Below, one piece after another: positions 8,743-17,695 of a stretch of 64,000 nt of DNA. Under the pieces are notes generated by a model. The model had not been told where the DNA came from. It ran no database searches and saw only the letters and a program-made list of their open reading frames with translations. Position 1 is the stretch's first letter; each line of letters opens with the position of its first letter. This stretch comes from Acinetobacter colistiniresistens (lineage in GTDB: Bacteria; Pseudomonadota; Gammaproteobacteria; Pseudomonadales; Moraxellaceae): contig NZ_KE340381.1 of assembly GCF_000413935.1 (NCBI RefSeq), forward strand, positions 62,001 to 126,000. The letters are read 5' to 3'. A program made the position numbers and the translations under genes.

Positions 8743-10215
8743 ATGACAGGATTCAAACCACACTGGATACTCTCCTCTCTGATGGGAAGCCTGCTGCTTG
8801 CAGGCTGCTCATTGGCACCTGAATATCAGCCTGCCAAGGTGGTTATTCCACTGCAATTTAAGGAAGCGGATACCCAATTGAATGATCCCAACTGGAGCGT
8901 CGCACAACCTGCCGATGCGCAGTCTCGCGGTGAATGGTGGCGGATTTTTAATGATCCGCAATTGAATGATCTGGAACAACAAGCCATTGCGGGGAACCAG
9001 AATTTAAAGGCCGCAGCAGCCAATATTCAGGCCTCACGCGCTTTAAGGTCTGCTGCACAAGCTGAACGCTTACCCAGTATTGGGGCAGGTTTTGGGCCCA
9101 CCCGTCAGAAGCCCTCACCCGCTTCTTTAGGACTTGATTCGGATGCATCCACATCTGCACGTACCTTATGGCGGGCACAAGCCAATGTCTCTTATGAACT
9201 GGACCTATTTGGACGGATTGCCAGTAGTGTCAATGCGGCAACCGCAGATGTACAGCAACAGGAAGCCTTGTATCATTCTGCACTGTTAGCCTTGCAAGCT
9301 GATGTGGCACAGGCTTACTTTCTGATTCGTCAATTCGATGCTGAGCAAGCCATCTATGCACAAAACATCAAGTTACTGACTGATAATCAAAATTTGATTC
9401 AAGCACGTTATCGCAATGGTCTCGTCAGTGATCTAGATGTTTCTCGTGCGCAAACGGAACTCTCGACCGCCCAAAGCACTGCACTCAGCATTACACGGAA
9501 TCGTGCCAGTACCGAACATGCATTGGCCGTATTACTCGGCAAACCACCTGCTGAATTTAGCTTAGCGATTCAACCATTGTCTGCTACTGCGATTCGCCTG
9601 CCTGCGGGTTTGCCTTCGAGCTTGCTTGAACGTCGTCCTGATATCGCTGCCGCAGAACGCGCTATGGCCGCCGATAATGCACGCATCGGTATTGCACGTG
9701 CTGCCTTTATCCCAAAACTTGATCTCACAGGTGCGCTGGGTTATGAATCTGCAAGTTTAGGAGATTTGGGTAAATGGTCGAGTCGAACTTTTTTACTCGG
9801 CCCTGTTGCGGGCACAATTTTATCCTTACCGCTATTTGACGGTGGGCAACGTAAAGCAGGCGTAGCTCAAGCGCGTGCAGGCTATGAACAAAGTGTCGCC
9901 AATTATCGGCAGACCGTGCTGAATGCTTTCCGTGAGGTTGAAAATGGTTTGTCTGATCAGCGTATTCTGGATCAGCAAATACAGGCTCAGGGCCAAGCAC
10001 TTGCTTCATCCCGACATGCCAATCAGCTCTCACATTTGCGTTATCGTGAAGGCAGCATTAGTTATCTGGATGTGATTGATTCGGATCGGAGTATCTTGCA
10101 ACAAGAGCAATTGGCTGCACAGCTTCATGGCAGTCGGATGATTGCCAGTGTAGATCTTATTCGGGCTTTAGGTGGTGGATGGCATACAGGGCAAGTGGAA
10201 CTTGTAAGGCAATAA
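8743..10215 (+). CDS. adeH: Outer membrane efflux channel AdeH
   Basis: About 490 residues from the ATG at 8743, which follows GAGGAG; an in-frame ATG at 8698 inside adeG has no ribosome site. The signal peptide ends in a lipobox (GSLLLAGC, Cys about residue 21), so the channel is a TolC/OprM-type lipoprotein. Two outer-membrane-efflux repeats are present, with the typical YELDLFGR and LLERRPDIAAAERAMAADNARIGIARAAFIPKL stretches. Ends the adeFGH operon; a terminator follows at 10250-10280. Confidence 0.9.
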   Translation: MTGFKPHWILSSLMGSLLLAGCSLAPEYQPAKVVIPLQFKEADTQLNDPNWSVAQPADAQSRGEWWRIFNDPQLNDLEQQAIAGNQNLKAAAANIQASRALRSAAQAERLPSIGAGFGPTRQKPSPASLGLDSDASTSARTLWRAQANVSYELDLFGRIASSVNAATADVQQQEALYHSALLALQADVAQAYFLIRQFDAEQAIYAQNIKLLTDNQNLIQARYRNGLVSDLDVSRAQTELSTAQSTALSITRNRASTEHALAVLLGKPPAEFSLAIQPLSATAIRLPAGLPSSLLERRPDIAAAERAMAADNARIGIARAAFIPKLDLTGALGYESASLGDLGKWSSRTFLLGPVAGTILSLPLFDGGQRKAGVAQARAGYEQSVANYRQTVLNAFREVENGLSDQRILDQQIQAQGQALASSRHANQLSHLRYREGSISYLDVIDSDRSILQQEQLAAQLHGSRMIASVDLIRALGGGWHTGQVELVRQ

Positions 10216-10249
10216 AGTAGATTTAAAAAAGACTTAGTTAGAGCAATAA

Positions 10250-10280
10250 ATTAAAGCCTCATCCAGTATGGGGCTTTAAT
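10250..10280. terminator. Terminator between adeH and the immunity-gene cluster
   Basis: ATTAAAGCC (10250-10258) pairs perfectly with GGCTTTAAT (10272-10280). It lies between convergent genes and is AT-flanked on both sides, so it may be bidirectional. Confidence 0.65.
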
Positions 10281-10287
10281 TCAATTG

Positions 10288-11088
10288 TTATTTTTCAATA
10301 TGTCTAATCCATTGCACGATATCTTTTGGATAAAATAAATACTTATGTAAAGAAGTATCATCCAAGTCAAACATGTACACTAAAAAAGCGGCCTCAAATG
10401 CCCAATATCCTACATATGAAAAACCATTATCTAAATCTAAGTGACTATTATACCAAAGCTTATTTTTATGAATCCCATACCAATCTGATAAATAATTATC
10501 TAGTACTTCAAGAGCATGCGCTTTATCATCTTTATCTAAAACATTATCTATCACATCGCATAAATGAGAGTAATCATAACTGTAAACTCCATCTTTATTT
10601 GTATCGGGATGCTTAAAGTCTAAAATTTTGAAAAATTTATTTATTACCTTATCCTCTCCTGATTGGTCTTCATTTCCTCCATTGATTCGCTCTTTTATAG
10701 TTGGCAGCATTTTTTTCTGATTAAGTAAAACAGCCAAACTAATCATTGATAATGCAATAAAACCACCTTCACCATTAATAACTGATGGCTTTACTGTTCC
10801 TTTAAAAACTGCTAATGCTTCTGCTTGTTTCGTATAACCAGCTACTATATCTTCAAATGAAGAAATAAGCTCTTCTATAGGTTCTCCAGACGTATACCTT
10901 AAAAGAAGTAAATCCCAATATGTAAGTGTAATGGATTGCCATCTAGATGCCTCGCCAGAATTATATTCATCATCTTCATATGCATCACTTTCTAGATATA
11001 AAGGAATTCCTTCCTCATGATATTCCTTCGATTTTATAAAATATCTCTCTGTTATAAAAAGCTGTCTTTTCTTATTTTCAAAATCCAT
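10288..11088 (-). CDS. PoNi-like (DUF1911) immunity protein without tail module
   Basis: About 266 residues from the ATG at 11088, which has GGAA just upstream; an ATG at 11115 lacks one. The C-terminal half contains the DUF1911 signature YVGYWAFEAAFLVYMFDLDDTSLHKYLFYPKDIVQWIR, as in PoNi proteins that neutralise PoNe-type DNase effectors. It is closely related in layout to the upstream neighbour at 11128-12102 (SGEPIEELISSFED versus AGESIESLRYALEN) but lacks that protein's ~45-residue C-terminal module. No PoNe effector lies nearby, so it looks like an orphan immunity gene. Binding partner unknown; it would act in the cytoplasm. Confidence 0.7.
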   Translation of the reverse strand: MDFENKKRQLFITERYFIKSKEYHEEGIPLYLESDAYEDDEYNSGEASRWQSITLTYWDLLLLRYTSGEPIEELISSFEDIVAGYTKQAEALAVFKGTVKPSVINGEGGFIALSMISLAVLLNQKKMLPTIKERINGGNEDQSGEDKVINKFFKILDFKHPDTNKDGVYSYDYSHLCDVIDNVLDKDDKAHALEVLDNYLSDWYGIHKNKLWYNSHLDLDNGFSYVGYWAFEAAFLVYMFDLDDTSLHKYLFYPKDIVQWIRHIEK

Positions 11089-11127
11089 ATTTATTCCAAA
11101 CAAATAATGCCCCATAGGGCACTATTC

Positions 11128-12102
11128 TTATTCCACTAAATACCAAATCGTCAATCCCCATGAATTGTTTTTAATCTCAGGCATCGTTTCGCCTTGCTTA
11201 AAATGACGCTTTTCCATATTATTAGCGGGACTATACCAGTCGCCTGTTTTTGGGCAATTTTCACCAGCTTCACATCTAAGCTGATTTCCTTGCTTATTGC
11301 TTACATCATTTGCTAATGGTACAAAAGTCCTCGCAAATTGAACTAAATCTTTAGGATAATATAAATATTGATGAAGACTGCTATCGTCTTCAATTTCTAA
11401 TAAGTAGACTGCTGCACCCGCTTCGAAAGCCCAATACCCAAAATATCCGTCATCACTTAAATGACTATCATGCCAAGGAGCTGCTGATAAATCCTTATAC
11501 CATTTTTTTAGAAAACCATTTAATAAGTTTAATGCTTGTATTTTATTAGGTTCACTTAATGCATCAGCAAAAAGACCGTAACATCCAGAAACACAATCAT
11601 CAGTTTCATACCGCTCTAACTCTTTAGAGTAATTAAGAAGCTCTTCTATATTGAAATCAATACCTGCATTTTCCTCATCCTCACCATCAACTAAACGAGC
11701 AACTCTTGGTAATAAATCCTGTCGATGCAATAAATAACATAAGCTTATTAGCCATAAATAAGGACAATACCCATCAAAAGATCTTATTGGAAATGCCATT
11801 TCATTTGGATCACCGCTATTTTGTAATAATTCCTTTAAATAATTTTCATAAGCAACAACTACATTTTCTAATGCATAGCGTAAACTTTCAATAGACTCAC
11901 CAGCGGTATATGACAATATAAAATTATTAAATGTCCCTTCAGCTATACCAAACCACATTGATAAATGCCATCCAACATCAGCACCTTCTGATTTACTCAA
12001 ATTATCTTTTTGCCTTTGCATTACACGCAAAGTTAAATCCCTAGTGCCATGAAAATTTGCTTCCGTCAAAAACTGTTGTCTTCTTTCAGTCAAAAAACTC
12101 AT
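11128..12102 (-). CDS. PoNi-like (DUF1910/DUF1911) immunity protein with shared C-terminal module
   Basis: The protein has 324 residues. The N-terminal helical part (MQRQKDNL..., AGESIESLRYALENVVVAYE) and the motif YFGYWAFEAGAAVYLLEIEDD followed by YYPKDLVQFAR fit DUF1910/DUF1911 immunity proteins. After a short linker, residues about 275-324 carry the module AGENCPKTGDWYSP...RHFKQGETMPEI...WGLTIW, which is also found at the ends of two neighbouring, unrelated proteins. No cognate PoNe effector is visible. A terminator at 12290-12307 separates it from the upstream gene, so it may be expressed separately. It likely protects against a nuclease delivered by other cells; this is inferred from the family. 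Confidence 0.72.
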   Translation of the reverse strand: MSFLTERRQQFLTEANFHGTRDLTLRVMQRQKDNLSKSEGADVGWHLSMWFGIAEGTFNNFILSYTAGESIESLRYALENVVVAYENYLKELLQNSGDPNEMAFPIRSFDGYCPYLWLISLCYLLHRQDLLPRVARLVDGEDEENAGIDFNIEELLNYSKELERYETDDCVSGCYGLFADALSEPNKIQALNLLNGFLKKWYKDLSAAPWHDSHLSDDGYFGYWAFEAGAAVYLLEIEDDSSLHQYLYYPKDLVQFARTFVPLANDVSNKQGNQLRCEAGENCPKTGDWYSPANNMEKRHFKQGETMPEIKNNSWGLTIWYLVE

Positions 12103-12289
12103 AAAAAATACCTTTATCTAATTATTTTATCGCGTGATTTGTCAAAAACTTTTGCCTTATTGTCTGCCTCTTTTGCTATGACAATATGTCTACATTCCTT
12201 TTACTTAGATGCTTATGAATATTCATTTGTTAACTAATTGAACTGGTTCCTCCACCATATTCTTAGATTACTTAGTAGAATTAAAAAAA

Positions 12290-12307
12290 CCATCCAAATG
12301 AGGATGG
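12290..12307 (-). terminator. Rho-independent terminator after the propeller-like gene
   Basis: CCATCC and GGATGG (12290-12295 / 12302-12307) are preceded by A7 on the plus strand, which is a T7 run for minus-strand transcripts. It sits 16 bp beyond the stop of the upstream minus-strand gene. Confidence 0.75.
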
Positions 12308-12323
12308 CTTTTTCTCAAATGAT

Positions 12324-13473
12324 TCAATCATTGCTCTCTATATCTAAATACCAAATGGTTTCACCCCAAGGATTATTCGGAATTTCAGGCATTGTTTCAC
12401 CTTGATCAAAATGACGTTTTTCCATATTAATTGCTGGACTCCACCAATCTCCTGACCTAGGGCAGATTTCTCCAACTCTACATTTTAATTGCCCATATTG
12501 TATTTCATCATTATCTGGATGATTAATTCTATCCCATGTTTTTCCATCAAATCGAATCAATTGCTTATAGCTAAGTACCCAAAGAACTCCATCTTTTTCC
12601 TCAACAGAGATGACCCCTTGTATATCACTTAACTCAGGAACGATGGAATAATCAGAATCTGCATATACATATAGTCCCTGCTCTGAAGCTATATATAGCC
12701 TCTTGATAAAATGCTGCATTATAAAAAGTTGAATTTATACTTATATTTTTTAGATTTTTAAATCCATCGTCTATATTGCCTTTCAAAAGTGTGCCGTATT
12801 GGCCGGAAATTAAGATATTTTTTCCATCAGGACATAATGTAATTCGGTGTAAAGAGGACGGAGTAATTCTTTTTACTTCCAGCCATTCAAAACCATTAAA
12901 GAATGCGATAAAGCCATCATCACCCTGTGTACCACACACATATAAGTTACTGTTATTAAAACCATTTATATCATAAAAACATCTATTAAAAGATAAATCA
13001 TTTTCATATTCTAAAAAGGATAAATCTGGATTTTTCAATTCAATTGGGTCTTCTTCTAATCCTACTCCAATAGATTTCCATTCATTTTGGTTATTCTTAT
13101 AAACTTGACTTCCATCTCCACAAGCATAAAGATCACCATTGATTACACGAATATGATTAAATTGCCCATAAATTTTTTCCTCTAATTTATATCTAATTTC
13201 TTGATGCTCATTATTATTTTGTTGAAATATCCCTACATCCCCCTCTTGATCAAGCGAAATAATGGAAGGTTCACCCTCTCTATTTTGGTAAGCAACTGAA
13301 ATAACTTTCCATCCTTCCAAATTCAAACATGACCAGTTTTGCTGTTCTAAATGTTTATAAATAATTGTTTTACTAAACCGATCCCATGTATCCAATTCAT
13401 CAATATTTGCTGATAAACAGAATCTATGGGCACTAATAGCGCATCCAGAAATAAAAGTAATAGGATTTTTCAT
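12324..13473 (-). pseudogene. Propeller-like putative immunity gene, frameshifted at a TA repeat
   Basis: Two minus-strand frames together make one protein of about 382 residues. The first (13473-12652) has repeated short motifs like GDLYACGDGSQVYKNNQNEW, SNLYVCGTQGDDG and KNILISGQYGTLLKG, resembling beta-propeller blades. The second (to 12324) continues with another blade and ends in the module GEICPRSGDWWSP...RHFDQGETMPEI...WGETIW shared with the neighbours. The break lies at a (TA)4 tract, 12690-12697. One additional TA would restore the reading AIYIASEQGLYVYADS. Position and tail module suggest an immunity protein; I do not recognise the family. It could be phase-variable, a true pseudogene or a sequencing error. 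Confidence 0.65.
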
Positions 13474-13498
13474 GTATTTTATCTATTAATTATGATCA

Positions 13499-14350
13499 TT
13501 ACTCACAATCAAACTGCCAATATACTTCGCCCCAATCCTGATTTTTAATTTCAGGCAACACATCTCCTTGTTTAAAGTATCGGCGAGAATTTTCCTGAGA
13601 AACAGTAAACCAATATCCTGATTTTGGACAAATTTCCCCTGCTTTTACCGATTCCTGCTTTATAGAATCTTGACTTACTAATTCGTCAACATTGTATGAA
13701 ACGCCATAGAGTGCAGTAGAAAGATCTCCAAAATCTCTTAGATGAAGTGGCGTTACCTGCTTTAATAATTTCATGTGGACTGGTAAATTAACTTTTGCCA
13801 AATGGCTTAAAGACTCTTCACCACCTAAAGCAAGTGCAGGCTCAAAAGTATACATTTCATCTGCCTTTAAAACACCAAGTTTTTTCACCGCACGATCAAA
13901 TAACTTTTTCCCATTTTTATCAATATGATCTAATGAGTCTTTATCTGAATAGAAAAAAAATAGATCCCCATAGAATTCTGCGGTTTCCGTTTTTTCCTCG
14001 GTATCATGTAAAATACCTTCAATCGGCTTTATATAATATCTATAAAAATTATTTTCGCCCCAGAGTAATAATTCACCAAAAGCTGAGCGTGCCAATACAT
14101 AATAAACATCATCATCGACTAAAGGTGTATCTTCCAACCAATCATAAATGACTTCTTCATAATCATCAGGATTTGTAATCCAATAGAGTCCATTTAAATA
14201 CCCAGCAAAACCAATAACTCGCCACTGCTCCAAGATACTTTCAGGTAGTTTGCCACGATATTTTTTTATAAGCTCATCTGTTACCTCAACTTTATCAATT
14301 GGCTCACCAAACATCTCTCTAAAATCTTTTTCATAATCAGGGTGTAACAT
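13499..14350 (-). CDS. Tdi1-like immunity protein (GAD-like and DUF1851)
   Basis: The protein has 283 residues and lies 14 bp downstream of the Ntox15 effector gene. The N-terminal part (YEKDFREMFGEP..., KYRGKLPESILEQWRVIGFAGYLNGLYWITNPDDYE) matches the GAD-like domain, and the middle (YVLARSAFGELLLWGENNFYRYYI ... ALYGVSYNV) matches DUF1851. This domain pair is that of Tdi1, the immunity protein for the Agrobacterium T6SS DNase Tde1. The last ~45 residues form the shared module AGEICPKSGYWFT...RYFKQGDVLPEI...WGEVYW, which is not part of those domains. It should protect the producer from the upstream toxin. Confidence 0.8.
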   Translation of the reverse strand: MLHPDYEKDFREMFGEPIDKVEVTDELIKKYRGKLPESILEQWRVIGFAGYLNGLYWITNPDDYEEVIYDWLEDTPLVDDDVYYVLARSAFGELLLWGENNFYRYYIKPIEGILHDTEEKTETAEFYGDLFFFYSDKDSLDHIDKNGKKLFDRAVKKLGVLKADEMYTFEPALALGGEESLSHLAKVNLPVHMKLLKQVTPLHLRDFGDLSTALYGVSYNVDELVSQDSIKQESVKAGEICPKSGYWFTVSQENSRRYFKQGDVLPEIKNQDWGEVYWQFDCE

Positions 14351-14364
14351 ATTATTAAGCTCTC

Positions 14365-15957
14365 TTATTTACAACGCTTTAATTCAACATCCATAGCATC
14401 TTTACCCATTCCTTTGGCTTTAGCTTGTGCCGCAGCAGCATCCATGCTTGCTAGACGCTTATGAGCATTCATTTGCGATCCAATTGAACGGTTTACACCT
14501 CCATATCCAAAATCGTCCAGTGTTGGTGGATTTTTCGGGTCATATTTGACATCAAAACCGCCTAATTGCATATCTGGATTATGTAATACATCCAATCCCT
14601 CAAGAGTCTTATTAGCATTATCTTCTGCTAAGGTTCTCATTTTTGCAGGAGATAATCCAGGTTGTTCTTTTGCTAATTTACCCATTTCAGAGGCCCTTAA
14701 TTGTCTACGCATATCCTCACGGATTTTCTGCTGTTCTGGACCTGTACCCGCCCTTTTATACTTTTTATAAATATCACGATTTTTTTCATATTCATCTACT
14801 GTAAGTCGATTTAATCCTTCTTCTTGCCGTTTTAATTGACGATCAAACTCAGCATCTAATTCTGTTTGTGATTTACCAGTCTTTTTCCCCCAACTATTTT
14901 TCAACCCTTTTTTAGGCTCCAAACATGGTTCTACTACATGCTTAGGTTTCATTTTTCTTGGAGGCGGTGGTGCTTCTTTCTTTTGTCGATGAGTTGTTTC
15001 CGTTTTCTTACCTGAACCAACATTCGTCTCATAACGCCCTGTTGGAGTATTATGTCTACCTGCATTTCCAGCCCCTGCCATCGCTAGTGGTGGCTGAGGT
15101 AAGATACTTGCCATTGCTCTTTCTACTTCATCACATAGCTTATCAATATACTGCTTAATCGTTTTAAGAATGTGGTTCAGGGTTGCTTGGAATCGAACCA
15201 AGGCATTTCTTAAAGCACCATTAAATTTCTTTAAGCACTCATTAATCACGGTCAAAATACGATTGATATTATTTTTTAATGCATTGTAGGCTCTAGTTGC
15301 CATCGCCTTCCAAGGCTTAGATCTTAACCATGCCTCTGGTGCTTTGCCCCAAGGACAATTCACCTTAAATTTACTAAGTAGCTCTTCATAGTGCTCCATA
15401 GTTTTAAATAACTTTATTTTGGAGAAATCCTTTGCTTTCCTTAACTGAACAACAGACTTAATAGCAGAACCTACCTCTGGAATCACTCCAATAGAAGTAA
15501 GTGCAAGTGCCATATAGTTCTCAGTGTTTCTACTTTTTTCATCAGATAAGGTAATACTATTCGCAATTAAATCACGAACATCACATACCTGATCAACAAC
15601 AGGAATTAAACTGATTAAGCCACCAACTATTAACTGAGACATCGACGGACTTTTATTAAAATCCCCTTGTAACATCCCCCATAGCCAACTACTCTTTTCT
15701 AAAATAATTTGGCTACTATTGTAACTTGTCACGCTCTGGTTATATTGAGACTGTCCAATATAAAATAACGCTGTTTTCCACCAAGGCCACTTAGGATCAG
15801 GTTTACTAGTGTCATATGCCATATAGCGACTATATTGAGCAGGATTATCGTTCAAGTATTTGGCTAATTTTTCTGCTCCATACCAAAATTCTTTCTGAAT
15901 TTCAGTAGAACGTTTAGCTATTTGATTCCAGAATTGTTGGTTTTGAGGATTTGGCAT
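14365..15957 (-). CDS. Tde1-like T6SS DNase effector (Ntox15, HxxD)
   Basis: The protein has 530 residues. The N-terminal third is helical with two hydrophobic segments (about 105-130 and 145-165), compatible with the membrane-active N-terminal region described for Tde1. A proline-rich linker (residues ~330-345, PPPPRKMKP) precedes the toxin domain. That domain contains KNSWGKKTGKSQTELDAEF, NRLTVDEYEKNRDIYKKYKR and the HNPD sequence in LEGLDVLHNPDMQLGGFD (about residues 465-485), which is the HxxD motif of Ntox15 DNases. It would be delivered by VgrG and cleave DNA in target cells. It lies directly downstream of the vgrG 3' end and upstream of its immunity gene. Confidence 0.82.
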   Translation of the reverse strand: MPNPQNQQFWNQIAKRSTEIQKEFWYGAEKLAKYLNDNPAQYSRYMAYDTSKPDPKWPWWKTALFYIGQSQYNQSVTSYNSSQIILEKSSWLWGMLQGDFNKSPSMSQLIVGGLISLIPVVDQVCDVRDLIANSITLSDEKSRNTENYMALALTSIGVIPEVGSAIKSVVQLRKAKDFSKIKLFKTMEHYEELLSKFKVNCPWGKAPEAWLRSKPWKAMATRAYNALKNNINRILTVINECLKKFNGALRNALVRFQATLNHILKTIKQYIDKLCDEVERAMASILPQPPLAMAGAGNAGRHNTPTGRYETNVGSGKKTETTHRQKKEAPPPPRKMKPKHVVEPCLEPKKGLKNSWGKKTGKSQTELDAEFDRQLKRQEEGLNRLTVDEYEKNRDIYKKYKRAGTGPEQQKIREDMRRQLRASEMGKLAKEQPGLSPAKMRTLAEDNANKTLEGLDVLHNPDMQLGGFDVKYDPKNPPTLDDFGYGGVNRSIGSQMNAHKRLASMDAAAAQAKAKGMGKDAMDVELKRCK

Positions 15958-15972
15958 TTTCTTCTCTCGTTT

Positions 15973-16424
15973 TTATTCTTTACTACTATCTGAATCAGAA
16001 TCTAAAAACCAATCATCAACTTCTGCAGACGGATATTCATCCTTACTTTGGTCTTCTCCATACTGTATTTTGGCTTTACCTGCTGGAACGCCACTCACCA
16101 CAGCTTTACCTAATGCATCTAATTTTCCTTTTCGTATAGATCCATCTGAAAGTAAAACTTCAAAATCAGCACCTTTAACAGGTGAACCATCACTATGTAA
16201 ATATTCCAGAACTAAATCATCAGGTTTTAGATTCATCATAGGTAAATGAGGCAATACTGAATTAGCTTTCGCCCCCCCCATAAATAAATGCTGCCCCGCT
16301 TTCACCTCAAACTTTCCACCTGTGGTCGGAAAAATCCCTGAACCATTCAGCTTGAGTTGCGAACCTTGCGCGGTAAATACAATTTCTTTAGGGCTGGTGA
16401 TCTCAATGCGATCTTCGGTCGAAA
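15973..16424 (-). pseudogene. 3' fragment of vgrG, separated by the IS3-family insertion
   Basis: This fragment continues vgrG on the far side of the IS. Reading from 16424, after the 3-bp target duplication, gives STEDRIEITSPKEIVFTAQGSQ, a normal DUF2345 continuation, then GGKFEVKAGQHLFMGGAKA and a ~90-residue transthyretin-like extension (LEYLHSDGSPVKGADFEVLLSDG ... VSGVPAGKAKIQYG). It ends in an acidic tail. Such C-terminal extensions of VgrG usually dock the cognate effector, here the Tde1-like protein whose gene begins 15 bp downstream. An internal ATG could in principle start a 110-residue product at 16305. Confidence 0.88.
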
Positions 16425-16463
16425 TGAACCGTACCGGGTTTGTCGGAGACTTTTTTATTTAAG

Positions 16464-17366
16464 TTAAGCCACCTGACCTAACGGGTTAATCTTATCATAG
16501 TACATTGCTTCAAACTCAAAAGGCGATACATAACCCAGTGCACTGTGTACACGCTTTTTATTGAACCAATCTACCCAGTTTAGTGTCGCAAGTTGTACAT
16601 CTGCTAAACCTTGCCAATCTGCTTTTAAATATTCAATCACCTCTGTTTTGTATAAGCCATTCACCGTTTCAGCCAGAGCATTATCGTATGAATCACCCGT
16701 TGTACCGACTGATGCTCGTAAATTTGCTGCTTCTAAACGATTGGTATAGCGAATGGAAAGATATTGCACACCTCTGTCGGAATGATGAATCACATTCTTT
16801 GGCATGCCTCGATCATGCAATGCTTGCTCTAATGCATCAAGCACCATATCTGTATTCATCCGTGTAGATACTTTCCATCCAACAATTGCTCGTGAGAACA
16901 CATCAATAACAAATGCGGTATATACCCAGCCTGAATGAGTTTGAATATACGTAAAGTCACCCACCCATAGTTGGTTTGGATGATCAGCATTAAAATTACG
17001 TTTCACTAAATCATCTGCCCGTTTTTGGTCATCTCGGTTACGGGTGGTTTGTTTATTCTTACCACGCCAAACACCTTGTATACCTAGCTTTTGCATCAAT
17101 CGAGCAACTGTACAACGTGCAATAACATAACCCTCACGTTTCAATTTTTGCCAAACTTTACGTACACCATATCGACCTGAACTTTCTTTCCAAATTCGTT
17201 TAATTTGTTCAGCATGATACTCATCATGTAGATCTCGTTTCGCTCGATGTTCTGGATTGTCAGTGAGATCTAAAGTTCGGTAATAGGTTGAAGGTGCAAT
17301 CGGTAAAATTCTACAAATCGCTTCAACACCATATCGATCTTTATTGTTATGGATAAAATCCACCAT
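16464..17366 (-). CDS. IS3-family transposase OrfB (DDE integrase domain)
   Basis: The protein has 300 residues. An N-terminal HTH_21-like part (GRYGVRKVWQKLKREG) precedes the integrase core with the catalytic residues in VGDFTYI (D), HHSDRGVQYLS (D) and NALAETVNGLYK (E), then the C-terminal WVDWFNKKRVHSALGYVSPFEFE typical of the family. It is probably made mainly as an OrfAB fusion through -1 frameshifting on the run of six T (plus-strand A6 at 17400-17405), where the orfB frame reads FFRPGGARPPTQIMVDF. All three catalytic residues are present, so it looks functional. Confidence 0.93.
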   Translation of the reverse strand: MVDFIHNNKDRYGVEAICRILPIAPSTYYRTLDLTDNPEHRAKRDLHDEYHAEQIKRIWKESSGRYGVRKVWQKLKREGYVIARCTVARLMQKLGIQGVWRGKNKQTTRNRDDQKRADDLVKRNFNADHPNQLWVGDFTYIQTHSGWVYTAFVIDVFSRAIVGWKVSTRMNTDMVLDALEQALHDRGMPKNVIHHSDRGVQYLSIRYTNRLEAANLRASVGTTGDSYDNALAETVNGLYKTEVIEYLKADWQGLADVQLATLNWVDWFNKKRVHSALGYVSPFEFEAMYYDKINPLGQVA

Positions 17367-17683
17367 TATTTGTGTGGGCGGTCGAGCTCCGCCTGGGCGA
17401 AAAAAGCGGCTGCTTTACGTAGAATTTCATTGGCACGTTTTAATTCTTTAATTTCACGTTCCATTTGCTTCATTTTTTCTTGGTCAGATATCTGTTGTAC
17501 TTTGGCAGGATTTAGTTGATCCAGATGCTTTAAATACCAAACACGCAATGTTTCAGGAGTACAACCGATTTTAGGAGCAATAGCTGTGATTGCTGCCCAA
17601 GTAGAAGGATAATCTTTTTCAGATTCAATTAGTAATTGAACCGCTCTTTCTCTAATTTCGGGGGTATAGTTTGGTTTTGTCAT
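17366..17683 (-). CDS. IS3-family transposase OrfA (HTH)
   Basis: The protein has 105 residues: an HTH_Tnp_1 domain (YTPEIRERAVQLLIES ... PKIGCTPETLRVWY) followed by a leucine-zipper-like helix (EKMKQMEREIKELKRANEILRKAAAFF). It binds the IS ends. The stop codon overlaps the orfB start, and a T6 slippery run near the 3' end should give the OrfAB fusion transposase. Confidence 0.92.
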   Translation of the reverse strand: MTKPNYTPEIRERAVQLLIESEKDYPSTWAAITAIAPKIGCTPETLRVWYLKHLDQLNPAKVQQISDQEKMKQMEREIKELKRANEILRKAAAFFAQAELDRPHK

Positions 17684-17695
17684 CGGGATAGTCTC

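Noticed and set aside
16305..16424. A separate small gene beginning at 16305
   Set aside because: The sequence upstream of that ATG continues the same frame into vgrG across the IS, so it is a vgrG fragment, not an independent gene.
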